NCBI GenBank assembly: GCA_000320545.1
Contig: ADNK01000821.1
Coordinates: 17,501-60,681, forward strand
Origin: Bigelowiella natans CCMP2755
Lineage: Eukaryota > Cercozoa > Chlorarachniophyceae
Length of the DNA: 43,181 nucleotides
Direction: 5' to 3'
A program made the position numbers and the translations under genes. Positions 1-17,807 of this stretch are shown piece after piece; the stretch's first letter is position 1, and every line of letters starts with the position of its first letter. The notes below the pieces were generated by a model. It did no database searches and had not been told where the DNA came from. It saw only the letters and a program-made list of their open reading frames with translations.

Positions 1-612
1 AAAAGTCAACGACGTATGCACGTACTTGTAGAAGAAATGGAGTTGATCGTATGTGCGACATGGATATGGGCGCCGTGTTCATTAGAAAAACATGCAGCAG
101 TAGTCTAGTGTGTGGTGTGCATGTAATGGCGTACTATTAGTAAAATTATTATGACCGCTGATGGTGGTGTAGGATAGCGTGTAATTCCAAGCATGCCTTC
201 GCAAAGCGATGCGACAATGCAATAGCATACCACTACCGATCGTGTGTGCAACAACAATGCCATGATCTACATGAAGCAGGTCAATTAAGATGGCTAGATG
301 AACAACATTCACTTTTCATTGCTTTTGTGCGAACATTTTACTTCCGTGCAGGTACAGCTTTCTGTTTGCCTTGACGTACCATTTATGATCTGTGGTATAC
401 GAATACAACCCCCTCGATCGACCCATGCTAGCATGCGCAGAAATACAATTATATGCGCGCATGGCATGTATATTTACACATGATTATAAGCACACACTGG
501 CGAGCTATATCTTTAATTGAGTAGCAAAGGAACAGGAACTCCACGGCATGCATAGAAGGGGGACTTGACAAAGGCTTGTGCCACAACGCAACAAAATCAA
601 ACATATGCCTTA
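1..612. other. intergenic, no gene recognised
   Basis: Only short overlapping open frames without domain or splice support are visible. The stretch is rich in TGC, GCA and CATG words, a texture shared with several other spacers of this window. It lies beyond the 3' end of the minus-strand gene that stops at 613. Confidence 0.5.
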
Positions 613-1099
613 TCAACGTGCTGAGAGCCCCCCTTTCCCTTCCTTCCGTCTCCTCCTTTGGCGCAGGTCTTTATCGGTGATTCCATAGGCTTCTCGCAGG
701 CGTGCGAACCTTGACTTCTTCATCTCAAGTGTCTCTAAATACTTCGGTGGCCTTTTTATTGATCTGCGGAAAAACCCTCCTCCTTTCTTATTGAAGAAGA
801 CGAAGAAGGCGATTGCGGGAACTATCAGCGTTGCGAAGGACCTCAGTGAGTCGAAAACCTGAGAAGTACAGAAAAGTGCAATACACGAAGATGAGATGAT
901 GAGCAACGAAAGGACATAATAACATAACCGAATTCTTCCTGAATGCGGATTTGTATATCATCTCAGCCAGCTTAAGGAGTCCTTCGTCGTACCCTTCCTT
1001 CTTCATTAACTTTTGTACCTGAGTCACCGATTTAGTTGAATGAATCACACTAACAACACGAAGAAGAGGCTTGTTGATGAGTGTCACGAGCAACGCCAT
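613..1099 (-). CDS. small basic membrane protein, unknown family
   Basis: Two exons, 1099-929 and 858-613, joined across a 70-nt intron (859-928) that begins GTTATG and ends TTCTCAG, give 138 residues. An in-frame TGA lies two codons before the ATG at 1099, so the start is well defined. Residues about 65-80 form one hydrophobic segment, followed by a strongly basic tail with an Arg/Lys cluster near residues 120-135. I do not recognise the family. The weak GTT-type donor recurs in other genes here. A small single-pass protein with a basic tail facing the cytosol or matrix is an inference from composition only. Confidence 0.5.
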
Positions 1100-1448
1100 C
1101 GCTCAAAACAGATATTTCTTAAGGGAATTTTCTGCATGGTATATGCAAATGCCAGAATCGTGAATGTCGTCGGTTCTATACAACTACCGCCACCACTACT
1201 ACTTACTACTGTTGTCACTTGTATTTAGTACTGCAATCATCACCTTTCTCACCGCTCGTTTCACTGTCGTCACAGATATCTGCGAAACCCGAAGTACAAA
1301 GATCAAACTTGATGTCACGGCACATGGCCACCATCAGCATCTATGATGTGGGAATTAACACTTGCATTTATGAATTAAGTGCTTTAACCCCCCCCCCCCT
1401 TCCCCAACACACAAACAAATACACATACGCAAGTATCTTTAATTCTGG
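1100..1448. other. intergenic
   Basis: This short spacer between two small minus-strand genes holds a poly-C run near 1389-1400. No promoter motif or RNA gene was recognised. Confidence 0.4.
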
Positions 1449-1730
1449 TTAATATCGTAGCACCTTTTTCCGGAACATACGTCCCGTGAATGTCGATACT
1501 GTTCGCTTGTCGGATCGAAGCGCGAATAAAGCCGCTTTCTTCATTGCCTTCTTCATCTTGCGCGAGACCTTTCCGCTCTCTGTCAAATGTGAATCATCGA
1601 AAATGTGCCCGAGAACCTACATATAATGCTTATTCTGGTCAGGTAGTGATAATAACAAAAGCTTGCAACCCACCTCTCTTGCAAATGATTTAAAAGACGA
1701 AGTTTCTTTTGGAAGGCTCGGGATAGTCAT
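1449..1730 (-). CDS. short basic hypothetical protein, possibly the 3' end of a longer gene
   Basis: Exons 1730-1674 and 1616-1449 join in frame across a 57-nt intron (donor GTGGGT, acceptor ATGTAG) and encode 74 residues from the first ATG to TAA at 1449-1451. The C-terminal half is Lys/Arg-rich (KKAMKKAALFALRS is typical). The frame stays open upstream to an acceptor-like TAG at 1769-1771, so earlier exons are possible, perhaps including the secreted-protein exon at 2101-2529. No family recognised. Confidence 0.35.
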
Positions 1731-2100
1731 CCAAATTATGGTAAGGGTTTTGTTTTTGGAGATAGTACCTACATTACATACAGATATACAGCAGCACACA
1801 ATTACAACGAGATTTGTGCCGGATGGAAAACACGGGGCAAGAAAATATATATAGACCAGCAAAACATCTCTATTTTATAAGATTCCATACAGCACAGATT
1901 CTAACTCGGTGTTTCCGGTAATCATATACATATTAACTCTGCTAGAATTTAGTGTGACTGCGTGTGTGTGTGATTCGCACGTTTTATGGATTGTAAGCAT
2001 GCGGGTTCATGTGAGATAATAATGGAGTTCTTTATGAGATTCCATGCATGCATCGTGAAGGTTACGACGCTGTGATTCTACAAGATAGACCAAAAAATAA
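1731..2100. other. spacer or intron between the two small minus-strand coding segments
   Basis: No independent coding signal is seen. If the coding segments at 1449-1730 and 2101-2529 belong to one gene, this stretch is intronic. Confidence 0.3.
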
Positions 2101-2529
2101 TTATCGGTATTTTTCATCGAAGAGTACACGGATTTGCAATTGTAACTGAAGTTGCAATTGCAACAGTGTGAGTTTCCATGGATTCGGAAAGAAATCGTAA
2201 ATGTCGCAGGAATCACCAGACACATTGACGAGCTGGGCCACAGTCTTTTCATCGAGAATTCCTTGCGTGTCATAGACGTATTTGAATTCGTCACTTGATA
2301 GACGAGGGAGGGAAGAAATCGCAAAGGAGGACGAGGAGGGCTCGTGCCCCATCTCAGCGTCGCTCTGTCCGGTGCTAGCCTGCGGCTGTTGCAGCTCGCA
2401 CCCAACCTCCTGCCCGTCAACCATCTTGCAAGTATTCGAACTTTCCTCCAGTCCATCTGCCTCAATTTGCTCCCCAGCCTCTGCAGCCACAGCAAGGGCC
2501 ATCGCGCAGATGACCAGCCATTTGACCAT
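2101..2529 (-). CDS. putative secreted protein with signal peptide
   Basis: A single open frame from ATG at 2529 to TAA at 2101-2103 encodes 142 residues. It opens with a textbook signal peptide: MVKWL, a hydrophobic core, then Ala-x-Ala-like cleavage sites around residues 15-18. The mature part is acidic, with several cysteines and a Gln/Leu-rich end. The frame is open to 2592 upstream, but the ATG at 2529 places the hydrophobic core at the N-terminus. The gene may lose its last part to an intron (GTGTCT within the Val-Asn-Val-Ser stretch) and continue to 1449. I do not recognise the family. Confidence 0.45.
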   Translation of the reverse strand: MVKWLVICAMALAVAAEAGEQIEADGLEESSNTCKMVDGQEVGCELQQPQASTGQSDAEMGHEPSSSSFAISSLPRLSSDEFKYVYDTQGILDEKTVAQLVNVSGDSCDIYDFFPNPWKLTLLQLQLQLQLQIRVLFDEKYR

Positions 2530-2845
2530 CGCTGCTCTCGCGTAGAGCCTCTCCTCCTTTTCTCTAAGAAATACGAGCTTCTGTTTCAGCATGAACGGGA
2601 TGGATTTCTAACCTGCGACAACCCTATTCTTGACGTAGAACCCGTTTTCGTGCTGCGACAAGCCTGACCAGCACACGCCCTTCCTTGAAAGTTCGAGGAA
2701 CTCACATTTCGGATCCGAATCCTTGCTCGTGCTCGCACTCTCTCAGGACAATCAGAACTTCCGCGCAGCTCTGCATGATGGTTAAGGACCAGAAACAGCG
2801 GAGACCAGAGTTCGATCCTCTGACTGTGCATTCAAACCTTATTGA

Positions 2846-2918
2846 GGGCCTATCGTCTAATCTGGAAGGATGTATGTCTTGCACACATACGATACCGGTT
2901 CAAATCCGGTTGGGTCCA
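2846..2918 (+). tRNA. tRNA-Ala (anticodon UGC)
   Basis: A complete cloverleaf folds by eye. The 7-bp acceptor stem carries the G3-U70 pair, the main alanine identity element. The D arm has A14, G18G19 and A21. A 5-bp anticodon stem (TATGT with ACATA) closes the loop CTTGCAC, with UGC at 2880-2882. The variable loop is only 4 nt. The T stem ACCGG/CCGGT carries the loop TTCAAAT, which includes the B-box. A run of seven T at about 2923-2929 follows directly as a Pol III terminator. No intron. Unusual points are C at position 9 and a body that does not look like common nuclear tRNA-Ala genes. Confidence 0.9.
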
Positions 2919-4093
2919 ATCTTTTTTTGGCATCTCGAACATTGGAATGACTCCACCTTGAAGAATATTCTACAGGCCTCGCAACCTTTTTGCAGTAAGT
3001 GTTGAGCATGAGTGAGTATGAAAAGGTTATAAAGTAGCCATGGGCACATTGCAAAAGGGAAACAAGTGACTACTGTTCCAAGCAAAGTTGTCTCAAAACA
3101 TTCAATTTGTTGTTAAGCGCGTGGAAAAGATTAATCTTTTCAAAATCAACTATTTCCCCATGGAATTAAATGTTCAGCCCATAGAACTGATTCAGTCCAT
3201 AGAACTGATTCTTGCGGTTTTGTTGACGACAGAATTCCTCAGTGAAGGAAATGAAATGGCTGCGTTCATTTGGAGCCTGCATTCGTAACGCCCAGATGAA
3301 TACGTGGATGCATGCTGGACTGCGCATTCAATTCAGAGTACAGTAGTGATGAGACTAGACGAACGACACAGCAGCTACTAGATGATCAAGATGTACGATC
3401 GACAAACATTACATCGACCAACCTCATTAGCCATGCAGTCTGATCATGCATGGGAATTGCATGATCATATGAAACTGTGTTAGTGATCATTAACAATATC
3501 GATTTTGTCAATGTGCAATGAAATCCGCTCGCGGCTGCGATGTGCTGATGGATAATGGACTGCAGACATAAATAAGAAGATGAAGGTTAGCATTCCAATG
3601 CAAACTGAGCGCTAGGTGTTGGAAAGTATGCCAAAATGTGGTAATCTGTTCTGTGTGTCATCACCAGCAAGTACATTCATCTAGTCCATATAGCATTTCA
3701 TTGTTTAGTATGTGCTGGCCGCCAAGTTATCCTGGCACATGCGCGTGATGATCGGTGCTAGTGGTTACTATATCACACCCAATACCACATCAAAAGCACC
3801 TTTTGAAATCTTCTCGCATGATAAACTACTCTACATTTTCTATGCGAGCCTACAAGATCCAGCGTAAAGTTCTAAATTTCATATCTAACACCGTCAAATC
3901 GATACTTTAATGACTTCTCCTTATTAACTGAAGTCTAATTCTGTACAGAATATGTTGAACTAACTGAGGCTTGTGATAGGCTAGGAACAATATTTTATGG
4001 AACAATGGCTCTACGCATTCATGTTATCGGAGCCTCCTTACCGAGGTCTCTGTCTTCCAATGTCCATTTTACGTTTGCGGAGGTTCCCGCTGA
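2919..4093. other. intergenic, no gene recognised
   Basis: After the Pol III terminator this 1.2-kb spacer contains a direct repeat of CATAGAACTGATTC near 3180-3211 and several short palindromes around ATGCAT and TGATCA near 3430-3470. No open frame has coding character. Confidence 0.5.
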
Positions 4094-5558
4094 TTATATA
4101 AACACCGCCCTGCGCTTATAGTCCCTCATCTTTACAATGACCAAGTTTTTATCGATTTTTACTTGAGTCAGACCAGCAGCGCGTAGCTCCTCAGCAATAA
4201 GTACAGCCAGCTCTTCAACAACGGCAAATTCCTTCGGAGGTACAACGTCGGGTACATCAATCTCACAGTCTTCATGTTCTGTTTCCCTGCTGCAGGATCC
4301 AGGGGTGAAGCACCGAAGAGTACAATTGAATCCATCGTTGAGGATATTCTCCCCTGAGCGCCAGAATTCGTCGAGCATGCCCTGGTGGAAATACGCATAT
4401 CCGCGATCAACATGGTGGTAGTCGCTAATGAGGTTGACTAAACTTCTCCGGGAAGTGCTGTCCCCGACCAATTTTGCAAGGGAACTGTCAATCAGAGCAC
4501 GAATCTGCGGTATTTGTTTTTGCTTCTTCCTCGTCTCCATTTGTAGCTCCATCTTGCCTTGTCCACTGTAAATATCACCCAAACAGGGTAGTCAGTCAGT
4601 CATAGTCAATCAGTCAGTCTACTACAAGCTTATGCAGATTCGTAACGGGACAAAAAAAGGAATACTTCATGAAATTTATCAACTACCAGGTCCAGCAACA
4701 ACCTCGAGCTATTCCAATAAGTATTCCTCGCTCTTTGAGTTTGCATGCTGCAGTCTCCATCATGTCTATGTCGGTTTTATCACCCCATGATGATTCAAGG
4801 CTCCTCCTGCTCGCAACTGCTGCTTCCAAAGCACTCATTGTTGCAATCTTTGTTACAGCCTTGCTTTCCTCAAATTCTTCCAGTAGATCATCATACACGT
4901 AATCATATAGCTCCGAAATTGCATGGTTTCCTCCTGTGAGACAGCAAAACGAACAGTGAGAACAGTTCAGATTCAGGCGAAATTTCAAGATTGTCCTGCT
5001 TATATTTGTACCTTGAGAGACTGCATCCCAAGCAAGGAGAAATCCATGATCGACAAGTTGCCTCATCAATGAACGGGCGCTTTCAAACTGTTCGAACCAG
5101 ATATCATCCTCAGAGTCGTATTCCACCCCACTGTTTCGCTCCCCAAGCTCCTCCACATCGTCCTCAGTTCTATCGTCGATAACCGAGTCATTATCTTGTG
5201 TGATGGTAGAAGGTAACAACATCCTTTTTTCATCTACTGATAAACGACGCATCCTTTGCAAACTATCCTTTTCGTCTTCTACGAGACGACGGGTTCTGTG
5301 ACGACATCTTCGGGATCTTACTTCGTTTTCATCCTCATCGTCATCAGACATCCTTTGGAATGGAAGTTCTTCATGTCCCCTTGGCGAGCGGAGGGGCATC
5401 ACCCTGCAGTCATAGTTCGAGGTGGGAGATGCAATGGAAAAATATTCTTCTGAAGATGAATCGTCGAGCTCCATAGAGATCTTCTGTTCAATTGCTGGGC
5501 GGCTCGCTTCGGAGAAAGCCATGAAAGAATGCTCGCAAGTAGGGGAGGAGAGTTCCAT
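4094..5558 (-). CDS. acidic hypothetical protein, 421 residues, three exons
   Basis: Exons 5558-5012, 4933-4687 and 4565-4094 join in phase across introns of 78 and 121 nt (donors GTACAA and GTAGTT, acceptors CTCACAG and TTTACAG) and total 421 residues. The first exon is rich in Ser, Asp, Glu and Arg, with runs such as DDDEDENE, and looks disordered. The C-terminal exon is more ordered, with Trp and Tyr and mixed alpha-beta character, and could be a small folded domain of about 110 residues ending in RAVFI. I do not recognise a family. A scaffold-like nuclear or cytosolic protein is a guess from the long acidic N-terminus. Confidence 0.7.
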
Positions 5559-5578
5559 TTAGTCGAAGCGAGTAGGAT

Positions 5579-5797
5579 CTATGCTTGAGGGTTGAAATGT
5601 GGAAAGGAGGTGCTGATCTTACGATGATAAGTGAAACCTAGACAGGTGGTGGCGTCTGGCGAACACACGCAAGCACTAAATATTCCATCGAGATGTTGCT
5701 CCAGGATAAAATAAGCACAATTCCTGCTGTAAAACACCCATGAACACTTATTCACGCCTTCTTTCACGTCCTGCGACAGGCTGCGGAAGTGGAGCAT
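5579..5797 (-). CDS. hypothetical 3' exon, upstream exons uncertain
   Basis: The frame from ATG 5797 to TAG 5579-5581 has credible composition, including a Cys-rich stretch. Upstream on the same strand an open frame rich in Pro, Ser and Asp reaches about 5991. It could splice in at a GTTGAA donor and a TTGCTTAG acceptor. A further exon-like piece ends at 6181 after a TTCCAG acceptor. The phases can be joined in more than one way, so no full model is given. No family recognised. Confidence 0.3.
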   Translation of the reverse strand: MLHFRSLSQDVKEGVNKCSWVFYSRNCAYFILEQHLDGIFSACVCSPDATTCLGFTYHRKISTSFPHFNPQA

Positions 5798-7398
5798 CGA
5801 CCTTCCCACGCGCTAAGCAAAATATCGGTGAACTTAGAACTTCCCTGAAAGTTGTAGAGTTTTCAACATTCGCCTTTTTACCCGAATGTTTCCATTTTTT
5901 GGCGCTTTCCAGATCGAATGCACTGCTATCCGGATCAGAAATCTGCGGCGCCGAGGATGTCGTTATTTCGGGAGCACGAGCTGGTTGTTGAGAGTATTGA
6001 GCGGTTTGGATTGGGCGAACTTACCAGATATCGCAGGAGCAATGTACAGTTTGTCTGATATTGTCAGTCAAAGGAATGAAACTAATTCGTTTTTATATGA
6101 GCGTCAACTCTGCATCTCAAAATATGCGTTTTTACGCCCGTGCTACTCGCATTCAAAGAGCATCCTGCGAATCTCAATTTGCTGGAACACATTGGCTAGT
6201 ACACATCCGTTTTATTAGTGCACGGTAGGCTACTTCCTGGGCAGTTTTTTACGGGTTTATTTAACGTAGGGGATTTTCATGTTGGAAAGGCCCCTTGATG
6301 TTGTCGCTCGAAATACTTGCATCGTGACGTTAGGAACAGCGGCCTGGTTGCAGCAGCGAGGAGGAAGAACATTGGTCTGCCTGCCGATGTTCGCTCCGTT
6401 GTCTGCTTCGCGGTGTGTTTGCAGTCCAACAGAAAATGTGAAATTGAGAATAGGTGTAGAGCACAACATGGGGAACACAAAGTCTGTCCAAGAACACAGA
6501 CAATCTTCATGTTCGAAGGCGTACCGATTGCGCGTTTAGTAGTGTCCAACACTTGCATACCCCGCTGTTAGCTTGGTCATAATCAATGGAAATGGATCTA
6601 AACAGAAGCTCTGCACAATAGCACCAATCTATAATTCGCCACAGCTCAGCTGCTGTAGCAAGAAGTCAATTTTATTAGTTTTGGTGATGTTCCTTTATTT
6701 TTTCGGAAATCTCCGAAGTCAAGAATGATATGCACAAGGTATAACTCTATCCCTGAATTTCATCGTGAGCAGACAGATTCAACACCATCGAAATATTCCA
6801 TATGTGTGAGCAAGTCGTAGTAAGCATCATGGTTTCGACAAAAACCGTGTTGGTTACATCAGAATTCATTTCGATTTGTTGGATTCGTTGCGTTAGTCTT
6901 TCGGGGATGTTCTGAGGCACAGTAGCATTTCTCGTACTAGCTTACAATGATAATTTATTTCATTGAAATCAACGGTGCTTCATCATTCGCAATTCAATCT
7001 GATTCGCCTCGCGCGTGTCACCGCAATTCAGTGAGCTCAACGCACATGCCTGATGTGTGCATAATTAGCGCGCCACTGAAGAGGTGTAGACATGCGCTAA
7101 TGCATGCATCCTTCCGACATCTGCATGTGACAGTGGTGACTAGCTGGTGCACAAAAACGAGCGAGTCAGCATTACACGGCCGAGTCGCATGCCGTACGTG
7201 CATGGGTAACACACGTGAGCTGCGAGTAGTTGCTTGTGCGCGTGCTGCCACACAGATTACACAGACAAGGTGATATAACAAATGTACATAACATATAATG
7301 TTACTGTGTCTATTATACTGCTCTTTTTGTACGTCTAGACTCTTGTCGTCCTGTAAACAGTTACTCTGATTCATACGATTTGCGTAGCAATCGCAACT
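5798..7398. other. possible upstream exons, then spacer
   Basis: The part from 5798 to about 6181 may hold exons of the preceding minus-strand gene. From 6182 to 7398 I see no supported gene. The part at about 7000-7260 is rich in TGC/GCA words. Confidence 0.35.
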
Positions 7399-9204
7399 CT
7401 ATTTAGTCGAAGGGTCCTCTGCAGGAACGCGGGGTTTGTGTCTCTTACTTAGTTTTGGTTTCAAATCATCTATTTTAGCTGCAAGAATGAAATCATTATC
7501 TGTCAAACCCTTTACACTATGCGTATAAATCACGACTGACACAAATTGATAGCTTTCCAAGTGCACGTCAGGATGGTGACCTTCGCTCTCCTAACAAAAT
7601 CACACACACAGTTGATAAATCTCGTCGCCAAGTTTGTACATCGTTGTTCATGAGTGTCTGTGTGTTGAGGGGTGGGGGGGAGATTATTCATCCAACATCT
7701 CATCTCACCGCGATATGTGCAACTTGGTTCAGAAAGGCCATGCCTTCCATAAAATTCCTTACTCTATAAGCACGACGGATTTTTTGCACGCCTTCATCGT
7801 CCTCATACATCTCCCTAGAGTGAAGACGGCACAAACAGACGTGAGAATATGCATGCCCTCATCCGTTGTGGAAGGGTATGACATACGTACAACATACCAT
7901 TCTTTAGATATCCGTGCGAGCATCTTTCCTGCTTCTTCCTTAGAGAGCTTGTCAACTGCCAGAAAGCAAGATCAGAAACTGTGTCGCTGAGTACGAATGA
8001 TAATTTTCGAATTTGAGTTTTTCGAGGGAAATGCAGTGTGATAATAACATTTGAGAGGATTCCTTACATATAAAGCTGGGTGCTACTCTTTCATCAATCA
8101 TACCTTTGCCCTCACACGCACTACATTTCATCTGCTTCAGAGCTTTCTGGGCAAAGTTCACGTAGAATCAGCAGTTGTTCACAGACTTATACATAACAGA
8201 GAGGCTACCTTCGCGTGCACGACGTCCGCAAGCTCTTTCACCTTCTTGGCGTCCAGATACCCCACCTTCGCACAAGGTATTCCTGCTTCCTTGTAAAACT
8301 GAATGGTGTTGGGGTCTGTGGGTGAGGCCTCAATGCCCGTGCCGACAATTACAATGTCCACGTCCTCTAGCAACTCAGCCGCGTTGGACACGGTCACCCC
8401 TGATGCACAGGCAAGCAGCCCGTTTTCGCCGATGGCCTTGCGATACAGGATGCGGCGGTCTGTTTCCAAAGGATTGCCTGTGCCCGGGCCCGAAGTGTTC
8501 ATGATTGCACCTGTCGGCCCTGCCGGAGGCATCAACTTCGCCTTGAACTCGGCTACTGTCTTCGCGATCAAGTCATACTTCTGATCTGAAGATTTCACCT
8601 CCAAGGGCCAAGATCGCGTTTTGCCTTTGAACAGAAACCCGAAAAATACGAGGCCCGTAAAGTTTTGCGCCACAAGGGCTGCGGCGGCGTCGGTAGCTTT
8701 CTTGTGGGCTCCGTTGAAATCGCAACCGCTGTCCATCCACAAGGCATCAAGGCCAGCTGGAAGAGGCTGAGGAATCTTCTCCGACATGAAATTGATGCCG
8801 ATAAATAGCTTCGGGTGAGCCTTACGAACCAGCTCATAGGTGGACTTCACAGTCGACGGAGGCATCCTTAATGGGTGCAGGGAGTAAGTTTGTGTGTGTG
8901 CGCGCGCGCGTGTGTGTGTGTGTTCAGAGTGTGACAGGAAAAGTACTTTGCCACAGCTGGAATAAGGAATACACCGTCGGCTCCATTCGCAGCCGCCACG
9001 TCCACTTGCTTTTTGGCGTGGGCTTTGAGGTCACCGCCCGAATCTGATGGCAGTGCGGTGAGCGATGCTTAGTATCGGCTCGAGGTTTTGGACTATGTGG
9101 GCGAAAATTAAACCGTGAAACGCACCTGGATCAACAAGGTGTATCACTGCAATGAACACCCTCTGCCGTCCAGGGAAATGCTTCTTCAGATGCGGTTGGG
9201 ACAT
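7399..9204 (-). CDS. BtpA-family TIM barrel fused to pterin-4a-carbinolamine dehydratase
   Basis: Exons 9204-9126, 9043-8947, 8866-8209, 8146-8104, 7955-7898, 7814-7709 and 7590-7399 give 410 residues in one frame. Residues 1-278 resemble the BtpA/SgcQ barrel family: an N-terminal beta strand VFIAVIHLVDP, then GADGVFLIP, SGPGTGNP and a late GVTVSNAAELL with IVGTGIE. Residues about 280-410 are a full carbinolamine dehydratase, which dehydrates 4a-hydroxy-tetrahydropterin, with the catalytic ESEGHHPDVH at 348-357, THS, and GLTDNDFILAAKID. The join uses a 62-nt intron (8147-8208; donor GTAGCC, acceptor GCCCAG) in phase 0. Reading through instead gives a stop at 8179 and a separate dehydratase starting at 8131, only 47 nt away. 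The fusion is the better model. A (GT)n(GC)n repeat lies in intron 2. Confidence 0.85.
8890..8923. repeat. (GT)n-(GC)n-(GT)n microsatellite in intron
   Basis: Alternating purine-pyrimidine tract with a pure GC core, inside the second intron of the BtpA-dehydratase gene. Confidence 0.9.
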
Positions 9205-10266
9205 CTCGCCGGTCCTGAGAATCGTGCTACAGCTCGTACGATCGTATAGTATCTCGAAGATGGGATTGACAACTTGGAGAAAACCCCCTCAATCCACTCT
9301 CCTGCGACAACCTAGTGTCCTCGCAATCTTCTACCTTGAGCCTTGAGGCCTTGAGTGATGAAAAGGGGGCGAGCAGATGTGGACCTGACGACAGTCGAAA
9401 ATTCAAATGTGAATTTTGAATGCGAATTCTGACGGCGGCCTGTGTGTTGCCCCCTCGCCGGCATGGGAAACAGCTACCGTGTGGGTCGAGGCCAAGGGGC
9501 AGTGTGAAGAAGGGAAAGCACGAATATGGCTCATCAGTGCTACAAAAGGAGCAAGACGAAGTTAGGGAGGGTCTCTCCGGCACCAGTCATCACACGTTCA
9601 AAGAATGATCGCCACCGCGAGCACGATTCGTTTTGTCTAGTGTGTTTGCGTGTGATTGTTCATGACGCTGGACACACTGTGCGTGGACAGCGCAGCGCAT
9701 GAAATTCCAAGCAACAATGCAGTGCAAACACAATGATGAATGCATGAAGCACACATGCTAAGAGCATTCTGCACGTCTGCATGCGATAGTAGACGTGCTA
9801 GCGTGCCGAACAACGCAACGATCGTGCATGTTGATGAATTGCGACTGAGCAACAGCACAAACAAATCTAGGCCAAATGCTTCAGATGTGCAGCTCTGCAC
9901 GGCGTGGACGGCGGTTTACAGTCACAGCACAATTGTGCCAGACTCAAACGTGGAACAAGCACACGCGCAACACGCGTACGATACAAATGTTGCATCTTGT
10001 GCGCATAGTTGCATGCCATGCCACTGTCACACTACGTTCGTGAATCATCGTCCTTATTCGTTTAGCGACAATTGTAGCGCTGTGCCTCGATATATCATAA
10101 TTTGATCGTTCTTCGGAGTATTTATTACAGTTTCACACGGAATTGTTCTTCAAGAAATCTAATTTAAAAAACACTGACGGCACAGCTTACATCTTACTAA
10201 CATACAAATTACAATCCTATTCACCAGTCCCTTAGATCATTAGCCACCCCACACTGCCGTAAAATC
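9205..10266. other. intergenic
   Basis: This spacer lies between the 5' end of the BtpA-dehydratase gene and the 3' end of the SET gene. It includes a perfect small hairpin (AAAATTCA, 4-nt loop, TGAATTTT) near 9398-9417 and a TGC/GCA/CATG-rich stretch at 9640-10060. No coding signal recognised. Confidence 0.5.
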
Positions 10267-16996
<6,730 letters not shown>

Positions 16997-17807
16997 TCTG
17001 AGAGAAAAAGCATTGTCAAGCAAAAACACATGAATCACAGAAGCAGAAGTTTATGGTCCACACAAAAAGCACAATCGGAAATTAATATGATCCTCTCTAG
17101 ATGCATCAACGATGTCAGCGTTACGCACATTGAGAGTCCAACGGGGGGGGGACAGGTCGTTGCGGGGCAGTGTTTCGGATAAGCCTGGAGAGATTATTCC
17201 CCGAAACGGATTGCATTTAGTCAAATCCCGCAGAGCACCGGGATTCCTCCCAATCCCCTGTTGTGCGGGAACGAAATAGGCGCGGCAAACGACGCGATCG
17301 CAAGAGAGCAGATCTTGGGTCGTTTTCACACGGCAGATACCCTGGCAACGAAGCATCGTGGTCTTTCGAAGGGAAACAGAGCTCCTCGACGGGAATGATC
17401 AGTTGCCGCAGTAGATAATATTTTACCCCGGAAATATGCAAATAATTTTCCAGTACAGCTCTTGTGGAGAGGCTCCGTACTGTTATGACGACTGTTGTCT
17501 GCCCTTTTTGTTTTCCCTGTTCCGTATGGTAGTCACGCCGACGATGATGACAGCTTGTGTTCGTTGATGTTGCGTTGTTGTTGGTTGATCACACTTTTGA
17601 TTTTTTAATAATTTCATTGGATTTGTTCGTTGGGATCGCAACCGAAGATTGTGCACTACAAATACTGTAATGAAAATATAATATTAATATTTATTTGAAA
17701 TAAAAATAATTTATCGGCTTTCTTCCGGGCTGACCACGCTCGGGTACACGTTGTGGGGGGGGAGAGAGAGAGAGCTGTTTGCACTCGGCCGCTCCATAAA
17801 AAGCAAT
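16997..17807. other. divergent intergenic region
   Basis: The spacer separates the SET gene (minus) and the selenoprotein gene (plus) and should hold both promoters. On the minus strand the stretch 17356-17051 is open and could be a 5' exon of the SET gene, but no phase-compatible donor links it convincingly. A run of nine G lies near 17143-17151. Confidence 0.4.

Noticed and set aside
2775-2830. Second tRNA-like piece with a good T arm (CAGAG, TTCGATC, CTCTG)
   Set aside because: No anticodon arm can be formed, the span is too short and one acceptor pair fails; at most a B-box-like remnant.
2857-3054. Minus-strand open frame with a TGFEPV-like peptide
   Set aside because: It is the antisense of the tRNA-Ala gene, a common false protein.
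6020-6050. Short peptide resembling the ETF-alpha motif LYIA..ISG
   Set aside because: The neighbouring exon-like sequence does not continue with ETF-alpha, and another splice frame fits as well.
8104-8131. Separate dehydratase gene starting at ATG 8131
   Set aside because: Only 47 nt would separate it from the upstream gene, and an in-frame canonical intron joins the two; kept as the alternative model.
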